From Roseobacter sp. HKCCD6576-2 (lineage in GTDB: Bacteria; Pseudomonadota; Alphaproteobacteria; Rhodobacterales; Rhodobacteraceae), in contig NZ_WVNW01000001.1 of the NCBI RefSeq assembly GCF_013179285.1, positions 434,001 through 498,000 on the forward strand: a DNA stretch of 64,000 nucleotides, in the 5' to 3' direction. Shown in pieces: positions 16,272 through 26,700 of the stretch. The notes under the pieces were generated by a model. That model made no database searches and was not told the DNA's origin. It saw only the letters and a list, made by a program, of their open reading frames with translations. Each line of letters starts with the position of its first letter. Within the stretch, counting starts at the first letter, position 1. The position numbers and the translations under genes are program-made.

Positions 16272-19200
16272 GTGGCACCGGTATTCAGAAGGGTCGTTTT
16301 GCAAGACGACACGCTTGCGCTCTATCGGGCCGAGGTCTCTGACGAGACGGCACGAGGGCTGACGGCGGGACCACGTGCGCTTCACTTGCTCTATCTCGGC
16401 GCGGACCGGGGAGGTTGGTCCGCGCCGCCCGATGAGTTGGAATACGCCGCGTCCTGGAAAGCTCGCGGCGTTTATCTTTTGAGCGATCCGTTTGAGGTCC
16501 AGAACCTTACGGCGCTGAAAGATGCCGTGCCTTTGAAAGGTCAGAACAAGAACAGAGGATTTGCCTGGGTGGATGACCCGGGCGGCACGCCGCAAGCGGT
16601 CCTGATGCCGATGACCTGGACCGGTGAGGAGACCGGGCGCGTCGCGGAAACAACCGAGATCGCGTTCCTGAACGTTGCCTTGACCATGCAGCAGGGTGTC
16701 GAGGTCGTGTTTGATTTCGGGGAGGCACCGAAGGCCGATCTGAAAGTCGGGCAATCAGGCACCGCACGGATCTTTCTCAACCGGGCCAAGACAATTGGGC
16801 CGGAACCCACCGAGGAGACTGTGCAAATGCCGCTCGCGCCGGATGACGCCGGCTTGGGTCTGATCCGGTACCGCGCCGATTGGCAGGCGCGCGCGTTCTT
16901 CCGGCTGTTCGAAGACAACGAGTTTAACACCGACCCGGCTTGGGGCGGGGAGATTCGGTTCTTTCTGAAAACGACGGGGCGGAAGACGCCGCAGCAATTG
17001 GTCTTTCCGCTGTTCACCGCCCCAGAGCAGGGGGTCTCATATCCATTGGATGTCCGCATGGATCCACTGGCCCCCAATGATGCGAATCGCACGGTCTTTG
17101 ATCTGCGCGACGAAGGCGGCGCGCTCGCCTTGCTGACCTCGCGGTTCTTGCGCACGACCGGCGGCGATGAGGTCCAGTTGACGCCGCAGCCGGGCGTTGG
17201 ATTCTATCTGGGGCGGCGGCCTGGCCCGACCTCAAGCGGCGGGGCCAATAGCTATCTGGCGACGAAGGGGCCGTTCTTGCTCGATCTGTTGGGCAAGGCA
17301 GATGCGCAGTTGATGTGCGGGCTCTCGGCGCAGGAATACGTCACCGTGGCCGATGGCGATCTCGTCGATCTGACCCCCAATCAGGCGGCCCTTGCCGATT
17401 TGGGGGACAAGGAACGGGGGCTTGTGGCCTTGGCCGACCAGGGCGACGCTCCGCTTCTGGAACCCGCATTCACAACCTCCTGGCTCTCGATCCGTCCCAG
17501 GCCGACGCGCCAAGCGGACGCGGTCGAGCCCTACTACTTCTCCCAGTCGCAGCAGGGCACGAATTTCGACAAAAACGCGCTGGCTGGCACCACCTATGCC
17601 GGGGCGACAGCATCGCGGATCACCCATTTGGGCGCGGCGGCCGTGGCGGGCGTGGGTGGCGGTGCGATTTCTTTTCCCGTCGCCCCCTTTGGCGGGGTCT
17701 TCCCGCCCGACAGCGATATTGAGGGCTGGCCCAACAAGGATGTACCGGGCGAGGATTTCCAAACGTTAGAAGGCGGCGCCTTGGCCCCATTCCGGTTCGG
17801 ATCGCTTAGCTTGGCGGGGCCCGCGACCGGTCCGATTGTCTGCAATGCTGACGGGACGCCTCTGGTTGGTGGGCGCAGCTCGACCCAACGTGGGGTTCTT
17901 TTGGAGATCGGCTCAGGCATTGCTGCGGCAAGGGATGAACCCGCCCCGCCGCAAGGCGGTTGGGCCCGTTTGGTTTTGGGCGAGAGCGACAAAGGCGAAC
18001 TGGCGTTCAAGCAGACCGGAGCGGGCGTGGTCGACCCGACGCTCGCGCAGGCCTTGCTCAACCCGCAGGCTTTCATCGTGATGAACGATTGGGACAGGTT
18101 CTCAGATTTTGACAGTGCGATCAGCGTGCAGGGGATCGATGTGAACCTCTCGCCTGCCGAGGGGCAGGCCGATCCGCGGCAGACGATCCTGGTGTTCAAA
18201 TATGCCGATACCGAGACACTCGAAGACCTTGTTGCGCGGGTCGATGCCTGGGATCGCCCGGAGTATTTTGTGGGTGATGCAGGGGCGGTCACCCATGCGC
18301 GGGAGCTGCTCTTGGGCGCGATTGCGGAGGCCAAGGCCCAGAAAGACACGCCCGGTCAGCCCTTCAGGTATTTCCTGGAGACGATCCTGGTCAGCAAGGA
18401 GTGGACCGGGTTTCTGACCTTCAACGCACCAATTGATGGCCGTCAAATGCCGCCCGATTACCAGATGATCCTGGGCGGCATCGATGGGCAGTTGATGGCG
18501 CATCACTTTGGTGTGGAGACCAACCGTCTGACCCTGGATGACGACGGGCGGCCGGTTATTCAAGGCACGGCCTTTGCGGGCGTCTTCTTCTATCTGGAAC
18601 CATCGGGTCGACCGGAACCCGAAGAGGCCTATGGCTATCGGACAACCAAGCTGATCATCGAGATCCGCAATGCCACAATTCAGCAATTCGCGTCCGAGGT
18701 TGCGGTCACGCTGAATGAGCTTTTTGAGCGGCCTGTGAGCGGGCAGGGCGGCAACCCTTCCGAACCGAACACGATCCGGATGGAGGGGGATTATCAGGTT
18801 GTCGAAGGGGTCGGACGGGTCATCTTTCAGGCCGCGCTCAGCCGGTCTTTCATCTTTCAGATCGCCGAGTCCGATATCCGCGTGCTGCGGCGGTTCATGT
18901 TGCGCGGCGCGGGGCTCAGCCCGATCTCAGCGGCCTCGAATGAGTTGCGCGATGCGGAGGAAGTCACCATCGCCGCGCGCTTCTCGATGGATGGCGAATT
19001 GGCCTTCGACAAAGCGCCATTCCCCAGCAATCCGGGTCAGGCGCCGCTCGACCTGTTTTCCTATGGCGTCACGATTGAGGAGCAGAAACGCGGTTTGCCG
19101 ATCAGCGGTCTGTCGATTGATCTTGAGTTCGACCTAGGCCCAACCGGGCGCACCGATCTGCGGCTCAAGCCGAATTTTGCCAACATCATCGCGGTCGACA

Positions 19201-19838
19201 ATCCCGATCTGCGACGACCCGAGGGCCTTGTGTCGGGCTTGCCCATGCGGCTGACGGGGTTTTTGTCGGGGCAGGCGGCGCTTGATACGATCAAGCGCAC
19301 GGGCAAGATCGTGAACATCCCCGATCTAATCCCCGATCAGAGCGTGGGCGAGGGGGATGACAGCGCCGATTTGAACCAAATCCCGGTGCTCGACGCCACG
19401 ACACCCACCCCGAGCTTCGCGTTGGCCTTTGAATTGCCGCTCGGCTCGCTAGGGGACTTGGCGGAGACCGGGGTTGGGCTGACGGCCAATCTGATCCTCG
19501 GTTGGGGGCCCAGTGCGGCCATGCCGGAAGCTGATGGCGTGGCGGTCTATGTGCAATTGCCAGCCTTGGTTGGCGGCTTGGCGGGCTTCGATCTGCAAGG
19601 CTATCTCAAGACGACATTTGGCGACGCGAATCTGGCCCGCGTGATCTATCAGCCCAAGCCGACAGACCCAGAACGCGGGGTTTACGTTCTGCTGTTCAAC
19701 AATGTGGCGATTTCGATCTTCGGGATCGCGCTGCCGCCTAAGGTCGTCACGGATTTCATCCTGTTCAGCGACCCCACCGCCCCCGGCGGAAGCGACATCG
19801 CCTGGTCCTTGGCCGCGACGCAGGTGGAGGCGTCATGA
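16272..19838 (+). CDS. Unrecognised giant protein 1 of the operon (1188 residues)
   Basis: No known enzyme motif, nucleotide-binding loop, signal peptide, membrane helix or tandem repeat was recognised over 1188 residues. By eye the chain is beta-rich with many short G/P/D turns. Stretches that may be separate domains are 1-190, 190-330, 330-560 (glycine/alanine-rich, including GAAAVAGVGGGAISF), 600-860 and 860-1188. The C-terminal part (about 1030-1188) reads like amphipathic strands ending in ALPPKVVTDFILFSDP. GTG is used as start; its GAGGG lies only two bases away, so the exact start is open. It overlaps the next gene by four bases. Large size, no export signal and linkage to four small proteins and a second giant suggest a multi-subunit assembly. 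Confidence 0.8.
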   Translation: MAPVFRRVVLQDDTLALYRAEVSDETARGLTAGPRALHLLYLGADRGGWSAPPDELEYAASWKARGVYLLSDPFEVQNLTALKDAVPLKGQNKNRGFAWVDDPGGTPQAVLMPMTWTGEETGRVAETTEIAFLNVALTMQQGVEVVFDFGEAPKADLKVGQSGTARIFLNRAKTIGPEPTEETVQMPLAPDDAGLGLIRYRADWQARAFFRLFEDNEFNTDPAWGGEIRFFLKTTGRKTPQQLVFPLFTAPEQGVSYPLDVRMDPLAPNDANRTVFDLRDEGGALALLTSRFLRTTGGDEVQLTPQPGVGFYLGRRPGPTSSGGANSYLATKGPFLLDLLGKADAQLMCGLSAQEYVTVADGDLVDLTPNQAALADLGDKERGLVALADQGDAPLLEPAFTTSWLSIRPRPTRQADAVEPYYFSQSQQGTNFDKNALAGTTYAGATASRITHLGAAAVAGVGGGAISFPVAPFGGVFPPDSDIEGWPNKDVPGEDFQTLEGGALAPFRFGSLSLAGPATGPIVCNADGTPLVGGRSSTQRGVLLEIGSGIAAARDEPAPPQGGWARLVLGESDKGELAFKQTGAGVVDPTLAQALLNPQAFIVMNDWDRFSDFDSAISVQGIDVNLSPAEGQADPRQTILVFKYADTETLEDLVARVDAWDRPEYFVGDAGAVTHARELLLGAIAEAKAQKDTPGQPFRYFLETILVSKEWTGFLTFNAPIDGRQMPPDYQMILGGIDGQLMAHHFGVETNRLTLDDDGRPVIQGTAFAGVFFYLEPSGRPEPEEAYGYRTTKLIIEIRNATIQQFASEVAVTLNELFERPVSGQGGNPSEPNTIRMEGDYQVVEGVGRVIFQAALSRSFIFQIAESDIRVLRRFMLRGAGLSPISAASNELRDAEEVTIAARFSMDGELAFDKAPFPSNPGQAPLDLFSYGVTIEEQKRGLPISGLSIDLEFDLGPTGRTDLRLKPNFANIIAVDNPDLRRPEGLVSGLPMRLTGFLSGQAALDTIKRTGKIVNIPDLIPDQSVGEGDDSADLNQIPVLDATTPTPSFALAFELPLGSLGDLAETGVGLTANLILGWGPSAAMPEADGVAVYVQLPALVGGLAGFDLQGYLKTTFGDANLARVIYQPKPTDPERGVYVLLFNNVAISIFGIALPPKVVTDFILFSDPTAPGGSDIAWSLAATQVEAS

Positions 19839-20197
19839 CCCGGAAGCCTGTCCCCACCGCGGTCAAGCTTGGCCCTATCACCGACGCCAAAACCATCGCG
19901 GAGTTCGTCGCGACGGCAAACCGAGATTTCGATCTCTACCTGCCCGAAAGCTGGCCGCCCGATACGGTCGCCGCCGATATCTGGGCGCTGGAGATCACCG
20001 TCGCGGAGGACGCCGAGCGCGGCAGCTACACCGCCACAGCCAAGATCAAATACCCGAATCTGGGCACGGGTGACGCCAAGTTTGAAGGCCGAGTGAGCGC
20101 GGTTCTCACCCGCACAGGCAATTTCTACCTGCCCAATATGTTGGGTGACGATCCCATAACCCCCGAAAATATAGACGATTTATTGAAGGAGAACTGA
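19835..20197 (+). CDS. Unrecognised small protein C of the giant-protein operon
   Basis: A 120-residue protein of unknown family. ATG overlaps the stop of giant protein 1 (ATGA) with GGAGG upstream, so it is translationally coupled. The middle looks like a small beta sandwich (ALEITVAEDAERGSYTATAKIKYP and following strands), with a short acidic C-terminal helix ending LLKEN. No signal peptide, cysteines or catalytic motif. Coupling to giant 1 suggests a partner or chaperone for it. Confidence 0.72.
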   Translation: MTRKPVPTAVKLGPITDAKTIAEFVATANRDFDLYLPESWPPDTVAADIWALEITVAEDAERGSYTATAKIKYPNLGTGDAKFEGRVSAVLTRTGNFYLPNMLGDDPITPENIDDLLKEN

Positions 20198-20198
20198 C

Positions 20199-20678
20199 AT
20201 GGTCAAAAAACCTAAGAATACAGCCGTCTTGGCGCCGGAGGAGGAAGCGAAGGCGACGTTTTCCTTCGGCATGGTGTTCGACATCAACGGCACCGCGGTT
20301 CCGATCTCCACCGCCGATATCGCGAAGATCAAGGAAGAGGGCGTGCAGTTCGAATTGCCGAAGCCGGTGGTTCTGGGCTCGTTCGCCAATCTGATCGAAT
20401 GGCTCGACACGACCTTTGGGGTGAAGTTTCCCGATACTGCCGATCTGCCCGACTGGCTGAACGACATCGTAACCGCAATCATCAACATGGAGTTCTCGGT
20501 GCTGGTCTTCAAACTGGATGTGCCGGGCAAGAAGCGGCCCAATGATCAGGTGCGCTATGCCCTGGAAATCGCGGGCACCTTTGTGGGTGAGCCTCTGACA
20601 CCGATCCCCGGTTTCGACTTCCTGGGCATTCAGGGTGGCGTCTTCGGTGTGACGAATATCGCACCTGCCGTCGAATAG
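20199..20678 (+). CDS. Unrecognised small protein D of the giant-protein operon
   Basis: A 159-residue protein of unknown family with a strong AAGGAG ribosome site and one base between it and the preceding gene. It begins with a short charged, likely flexible segment (1-20) followed by beta strands (FSFGMVFDINGTAVPIS), a helical middle (ANLIEWLDTTFGVKFP) and a hydrophobic C-terminal part rich in G, F and I. No signal peptide or membrane helix. It may be a subunit contacting the giant protein encoded next. Confidence 0.72.
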   Translation: MVKKPKNTAVLAPEEEAKATFSFGMVFDINGTAVPISTADIAKIKEEGVQFELPKPVVLGSFANLIEWLDTTFGVKFPDTADLPDWLNDIVTAIINMEFSVLVFKLDVPGKKRPNDQVRYALEIAGTFVGEPLTPIPGFDFLGIQGGVFGVTNIAPAVE

Positions 20679-20708
20679 GTGGTCGTGGCTTAACGGGAAG
20701 GCGCGCTC

Positions 20709-23700
20709 ATGCCCCGGATCAATTTCGGCGTTGACCTTCAGCTTTTGCTGGAGGCCGAAAAGACCTTCAATCTCCAACTGCGTTTGGGCGCGGGGATGGG
20801 GCCAACCGCGCTGACCATTTCACCGGGTCCGACCGAAAAAGCCTTTAGCTTGGCACAAGTTTTGGGGGCTTTGAGTACGCTTTTGGATCTGCCTGCGTTG
20901 CAGACTGTCGCGGACCTTGGCGACAAGGATAAGAACAGCTTCTGGTACAGGTTCTTTCAGGTCAGCATCCTGCCGGAGTTGACGGTTGTGGTCGCGCCCG
21001 AGGCAAGCTCGATCCAAGCGCGGTTGATGCTTTACACCGCGCCAACGAGGAACCCGGCTGATTATGGCATTCGGTTCGCAGATAAGCTGCCACCTTTTAT
21101 CACCATAGAACCCGATATCACGCTGTACGACCTGGTGATTGGCTATTGGCAGAAGGACGGCCTCGACCTCAAAGCGCGCGTCAAGATTTGGCCGCAGGAA
21201 AGCGAGAATATGCTGACCGATGGCACAGTCTTGATGTCGCTGACCGAGGAGCCGAACGGCAAAACCGAGATCGTCAAATACCCGTTTCCCAACCCCAGCC
21301 AGGGGGGGCAGACATTCCGGGTCAATTACCTCGGTTTGGGGCAGCGCTTTGGGCCGCCGACGGTCGGGCTCGAGTCCGACCCGATCGCTAAGATCTTCGA
21401 AGAGCTGAAAAACCTGCGCAGCAATGATCCGAAGACCGTGTTGAACGCGCTGGTGAAAGATTACTACCACCCGGACAGGAACTGGTTCTTCGGCGCGGAT
21501 ATTTATCTCAAGGGCTGGCGGGTGCAGGCGCTGTTCAACGACCCGGCAATTTACGGCATTCGCATCACGGCGGATCAGGGCGCGTTTGAGGGGTTTAAGT
21601 TCGAGATCTTGTATCAGAAACTCGGCCCCGATCTGGGCGTCTATTATGGCGCGATTTCGATCCCCGAGAAGTACCGACAGATCAATTTGGGGGCTGTGGC
21701 GCTCAAGCTGCCCAGCTTCGAGATTTGGATTTGCACCAATGGTGATTTCAAGGTCTCGGTCGGCTGGCCGCTCGGGCCAAACTCCATCGGGTTTGAGATC
21801 TATATCTTCATCGGCGGTTGCGCGTTTTACTTTGCCAAACTGCGGTCTGGCTTCAACCCGCGCGCGCCAGAGCCAACGATCTACTATGATCCGATTATCG
21901 CCTTTGGCCTGGCGATCAAGATCGGGCTGGGCCGGTCAATCAATGCTGGTGTCTTCCGGGCGGAGTTGAGCCTGACGCTGCAAGGCGTGTTTCAGGGCAT
22001 TCTGGCCTGGGAAGGGGTCAATCCCAAACTGCTGAATTCGCCGGATGCGGATGTGGTCCGCAATGCCCGCGCGGCGGTAAAGGCGTCCAACGCGATCTCG
22101 GGACCGCCGGATTATTTCTGGTTCTCCGCAACCGTCGGCATCGTCGGGTTGTTGCAGGGCGAGGTTGATCTGAAGATCATCAAGGTCTCGGTCAGCATTC
22201 GCCTGTCGATCACCACCGGTTTGGCATTCGAAACGGAGTATGGCTCGGTCGCGCGGGTGACGGCGCAGGTCAAGGCCAAGGCCACCGTCAAGATTCTGTT
22301 CGTGAAGATCAGCGCTAGCTTCTCCCTGACCCTGACCGAGACCTTCACGCTCAGCGAGGGGCCCAAAGGCGTGGCCAGCATCGAAGGCCCGCAAAACCCG
22401 AATTTCCAGGGCATCGTGCCCGGCACGCTGACGGCGCGCGGCAAAGCTCTGACGGCGGTCTATGACCGCCGCGCGCTGATCCAAGATGCCGAGCCATTGT
22501 CGTTGCCAGTGACGATGCTGTTGCTGCCCGCCGCGCTCTATCGTGGTGGGGCTGGGCAATCCAATCTGGTTGGCGTGCCGATGATCGCGCCGCCGAAAGG
22601 GCAGCCTGGCGCGACGCCTTATGACGATTTGCTGATCCGGTTGGGCACCTGGCTTCTGCGGGATTTCGCGCCGGAGACCCATAGCTGGCCAGAGGTGTTG
22701 CAGACGCTTGGGCAGGGCAGAGATGCGCCGCCCGATGGGTTCTCGGACGCGCTTGACCAATTCCTGGTCGAGGAGGTTTCCTTTGTTCTGTCCGGTATCG
22801 ACCTGACTGTTGAGCGGTCGGATGATCTGGACCTTCTGCCGCTGCCGATGTTGCCACCTTTACAAATGGCGGTCCCGGGGCAGGACGATCCGATCATTTT
22901 CGCCGACAAGATCGTGCCGGATGGCTATGAGGCCTTTGTGCGAGAGTATTTCGCCGATCTCAGCCTGAGCGGCCTGAGTTCCAACCCTGAGGGCACCAGC
23001 CGCGTTGGCACGATGGAAGTGGTGGAGACCTCGTTCGCGCAGATGATGTTTGTCGATTTCTTCCTGATGTTGTCGCGCGATATGGCGCGCCGCTTGGCCG
23101 ATCCGCCGGTTGACGGCTCTGATCTGCCCATCGGGGACGTGGCGCAAGACATTTCGGCCATCGCGACCCAATTGGCAGGTATGGCGGCGCGTACGCTTTT
23201 GGGCGGGGTTGTCTTGCCAATGCCTACAGAGATGGAGCAGTTCGGGATTGACCCATTGGGCGTCGACCTTCTGGGCCTCTTTGAACTGAGCGCGCAGCAG
23301 TTCCCGGCCGATACCAGCATCCCAACCAATGCGGTCACATTCAGCGTCGCAAACCCCGACGCCCCCCTATCGGCCGCGATTTCCTTTGCCGAGGGGGAAA
23401 GTGCCGCCACGACCATCCCCGTGGCAGAGGCACCCCCCGCACCAAACCCAATTTGGCGGGACGCCGCGCTGCGGGCTGGTGTGGCCGATATCACGATCTC
23501 GCAAATGCCCTCGATCAACAGTGTCCGGCGGTGGTTTGCCAGCCGCGACCACGAGGCTTGGAGCGATTTGCAGGCTGAACGCCGGTTACTTCTGCCGCCG
23601 CCAGAGTTGCTGGGTCTGACGGAGAGCGGGCCGCTGACTCTCTTTGGCCAGAAAGTGGAGCCCGATCCGACCGCCCCGCCGACCCCCGATTTCGAGATTC

Positions 23701-26700
23701 ACCCGGCGCTGATGATCCAATTCCGGATTCGCAAGGTGGCGCTGCCCTCGACCGGACAGTTCACCGACGAGGGCGGCCCACTGCCGACCGAGTTGAAAGG
23801 CGTCTACGAAATCTCGACCACGAGTGATGAGACGCGGGCGCAAATCCGGATGCTGCTCGACAGTGCCGATATTGGGCAAACCAAGCTTGATTTGGTGCGC
23901 ATCGATGGGGATGGAAATGACGACCGTGGCTATCGGACCTTGTCCAGTGCCGCGCCAGAGAACGCGGTTTACCTGTTCAAAACGAACCTTTCGACACTGA
24001 CCCAGCCCGAAAACCTGTTCCGGCCCTTGGCGCTTGGGATGACGCGCGATGACACAGATCCCGATGATGCCGCGATCGGCGATGTGGCGGCCTTCTTGCG
24101 GCTGATCTGGCAGGCGAGCGTCGTTAATGCCACGGGCTTCTATTTGCATTATGGCGATGCCGAGCAGAACCCGCTGCCCGATGACATGTTCGACGATACA
24201 GGGTCGGCGACGCTGACGGTGATGGCCGCCGCGTCTGAGCCGCGTCCGCTGCACGCTTATGACAACGCGCTGATCTTGCCGGGCGACGTGAAGGATACCG
24301 CCTTCATCGCCGCCGATGATGCGGGGGGGATCGCCATCGAATTGCATCAGCCCGCTTATCAGGCTGGCTGCGTCGCGTTCCAGATCGATTGGACCACCGC
24401 CGCGGCCCTTAGTATTGGGGAGACGGATCAGCCGCCGCCCTTTGGCCCTGACACAATCGCCTCGCTCTACGATCTGATCCAATACCGCGTTCACGGTGAT
24501 GAGCAGCCGACCGGGTTTGACCCGTCTCTCTGGAGCCTTCCCTTGTCGCGGGCACAAGATACCAAGGACATTGAGCAAAATGACGATGGACCCGGTCGCT
24601 ATCGGCAAATCGTGCCCGCCTATAAGTTTGCCACCGGCGCGCATGACGACATCTATGGCGCTGTGGGGCGGACACCTGATTTGCAGTTCCGGCTGATCGA
24701 TACCTATGGCAACGCGCTGGCCGAGGCGGCCCATACTGTGCAGTTCGACGCGCTTTATCACGACCCGCTGGTGCCGCTCGGGGAATGGCCCGGAACGCAG
24801 GCCACCTATCGCGTGGCCCGGAACGAAGCAGATCAGCCATGCGTCTTCCTGACCCTCGATTTCCAACCCGATGAGATTGTCCGCAGTGATGTCCATCGCT
24901 TCATGGCTATCGATCGCAACGGATTTGGTGATGACAAAGCGCGTCAACAGGCCGAGATCGCCCGGTTCCGCTTTGCCCTGATCCATGCGCAATTGAGTGA
25001 TCCGAATGTAGAGGTTGACCTGCTCAGCACGTTCTTTGGGCCGCTCGCGCCGCTTGGCTCAAGCGATGCGTTGAAAACGGCCCTTAAGGCGGCGGCTGAG
25101 ACGATCTTGACCGATCTGGATAAGTTCCTCTCCGATGGGACGCCGCTTCAACCGCACAAGACCGCCATTCCGGTGCCGTTCAATCCGCAGGACCTGACCA
25201 AACAGCCCGACACGATCTTCGCGATTACGGTTGAGGCGCAGCTGCGGCGGACGCAATTCGTCGATCCGCTAGCCGCCGAAAAACTCCCGTCTGCTGCCCA
25301 GACCCGGTGGACCGTGCCGCTAGATCTGTCGGTGACCGATCAGAACCCCGTTGCAAAAGACGGCCCAGAGCCCGCCGAGGTGGACCTGCGCAGCTTTGCC
25401 AACCATCTCGAGGATGCGTTCAAAGGGTATGACGGTGCCGATGGGCTGCTGAAATTGATGGTCCGCAACGGGGTTTCAGATTTCTCCGCGCCTGAGACAG
25501 GGCCGGTCCTATGGGGCCTGAAATGGAGCGCGACCGCCGGGCTCGACGTGACGTTCGAGGCTGGATCGGTCGCCTATTTCACCCTTGTTCCGATTAGCAC
25601 GAAACTGGAAGGCCATGACGGCGTGCCCGTCACGATCTGGGACAAAGATCTGAACCCCGTCGAGGAAACCCGCGCCTTTTCCGAGATCGATGTCGATGCT
25701 TGGGCGCGGCAATTCCTGTCGACGATGGATCGGATCATGGGGCCAGCCGTGTCGAACATCATTGTCCAGAAGGGGCAAGACCGGTTCTCGGAATTCGCAA
25801 CGGCCAAGCGGCTCTTGGCGGAGTGCCTGAAAGCCGGGGTGGAGCCGATCTTGGTGCCGAACGTCAGGACGGAAAGCCTGTCGTCCTTTGGCGGGCGCGA
25901 AGTTGTCGAGGGCGATCTTGGCAGCGCGCAGGATCGGTTTGAACAGCATGTGCTGACCCGGCTGGCGGCCGCTTATGACAGCTTGGTGGTCATGCAGATG
26001 GCCGCCGATGTGACCAATTCGCAAGCGCCAGGTCAGGGTGATGCGCCGCGCATCTTCGGCGGGGTCGAAGCCAAAGGGACGGCAGGCGACGCATCCGACA
26101 CATTCTCGGTCTCCAACACCCGCATTCCAATCGAACCGCCGGCCGACGCCGGCCCGCGCTATGCCAATTTCCTGGTCTCGGCGGTCAATCCCAGTCGACA
26201 GGCCAAGCTTGATATGAATCTCACCTGGAATGTCGGTTTCGTGGAGCATCAGATTGCCTCCTCACATGCCTCCGGCGGCTATGTGCCCTCAAGCTGGCTC
26301 AGGGTTGTCGATTCCGATCTGGCCTCGGAACTGGCCTTTGATCTCGGCGAGGTCAGTGTGCCGATCCCGTCGATCAGCTATCCGGCAGTGCCGGTGATGG
26401 AGGCGCAAACCGCGATCCAGCAGTTTACGGGCACAGCAGAGACAGTCGATGATTTCTTCCTCTGGTCTTACGAATCCGTCATCCGCAAGAGCGAGAAAGA
26501 CGCCAAGGATACGCTCTTTGCGGAGTTGCGGTTGAATGAGCCGATCTTGATCGACCGCCTGCCGACGGTCTTCGCGCGGGGGCCGGGCGAAAAGGGCGAT
26601 GTCGTGCCGCTGTTCGAGGCTCTGGCGCGCTATACCGTTGCCTGGCCCGAGCTGGAACATCTGGTCGAGGAGTTGGTGGCCAAGCATGGCGACCTGCCAA

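Noticed and set aside
23586-24992. 468-codon minus-strand frame inside the 2303-residue gene
   Set aside because: Antisense shadow. The plus-strand frame is unbroken over 6.9 kb, has a good ribosome site and fits the operon.
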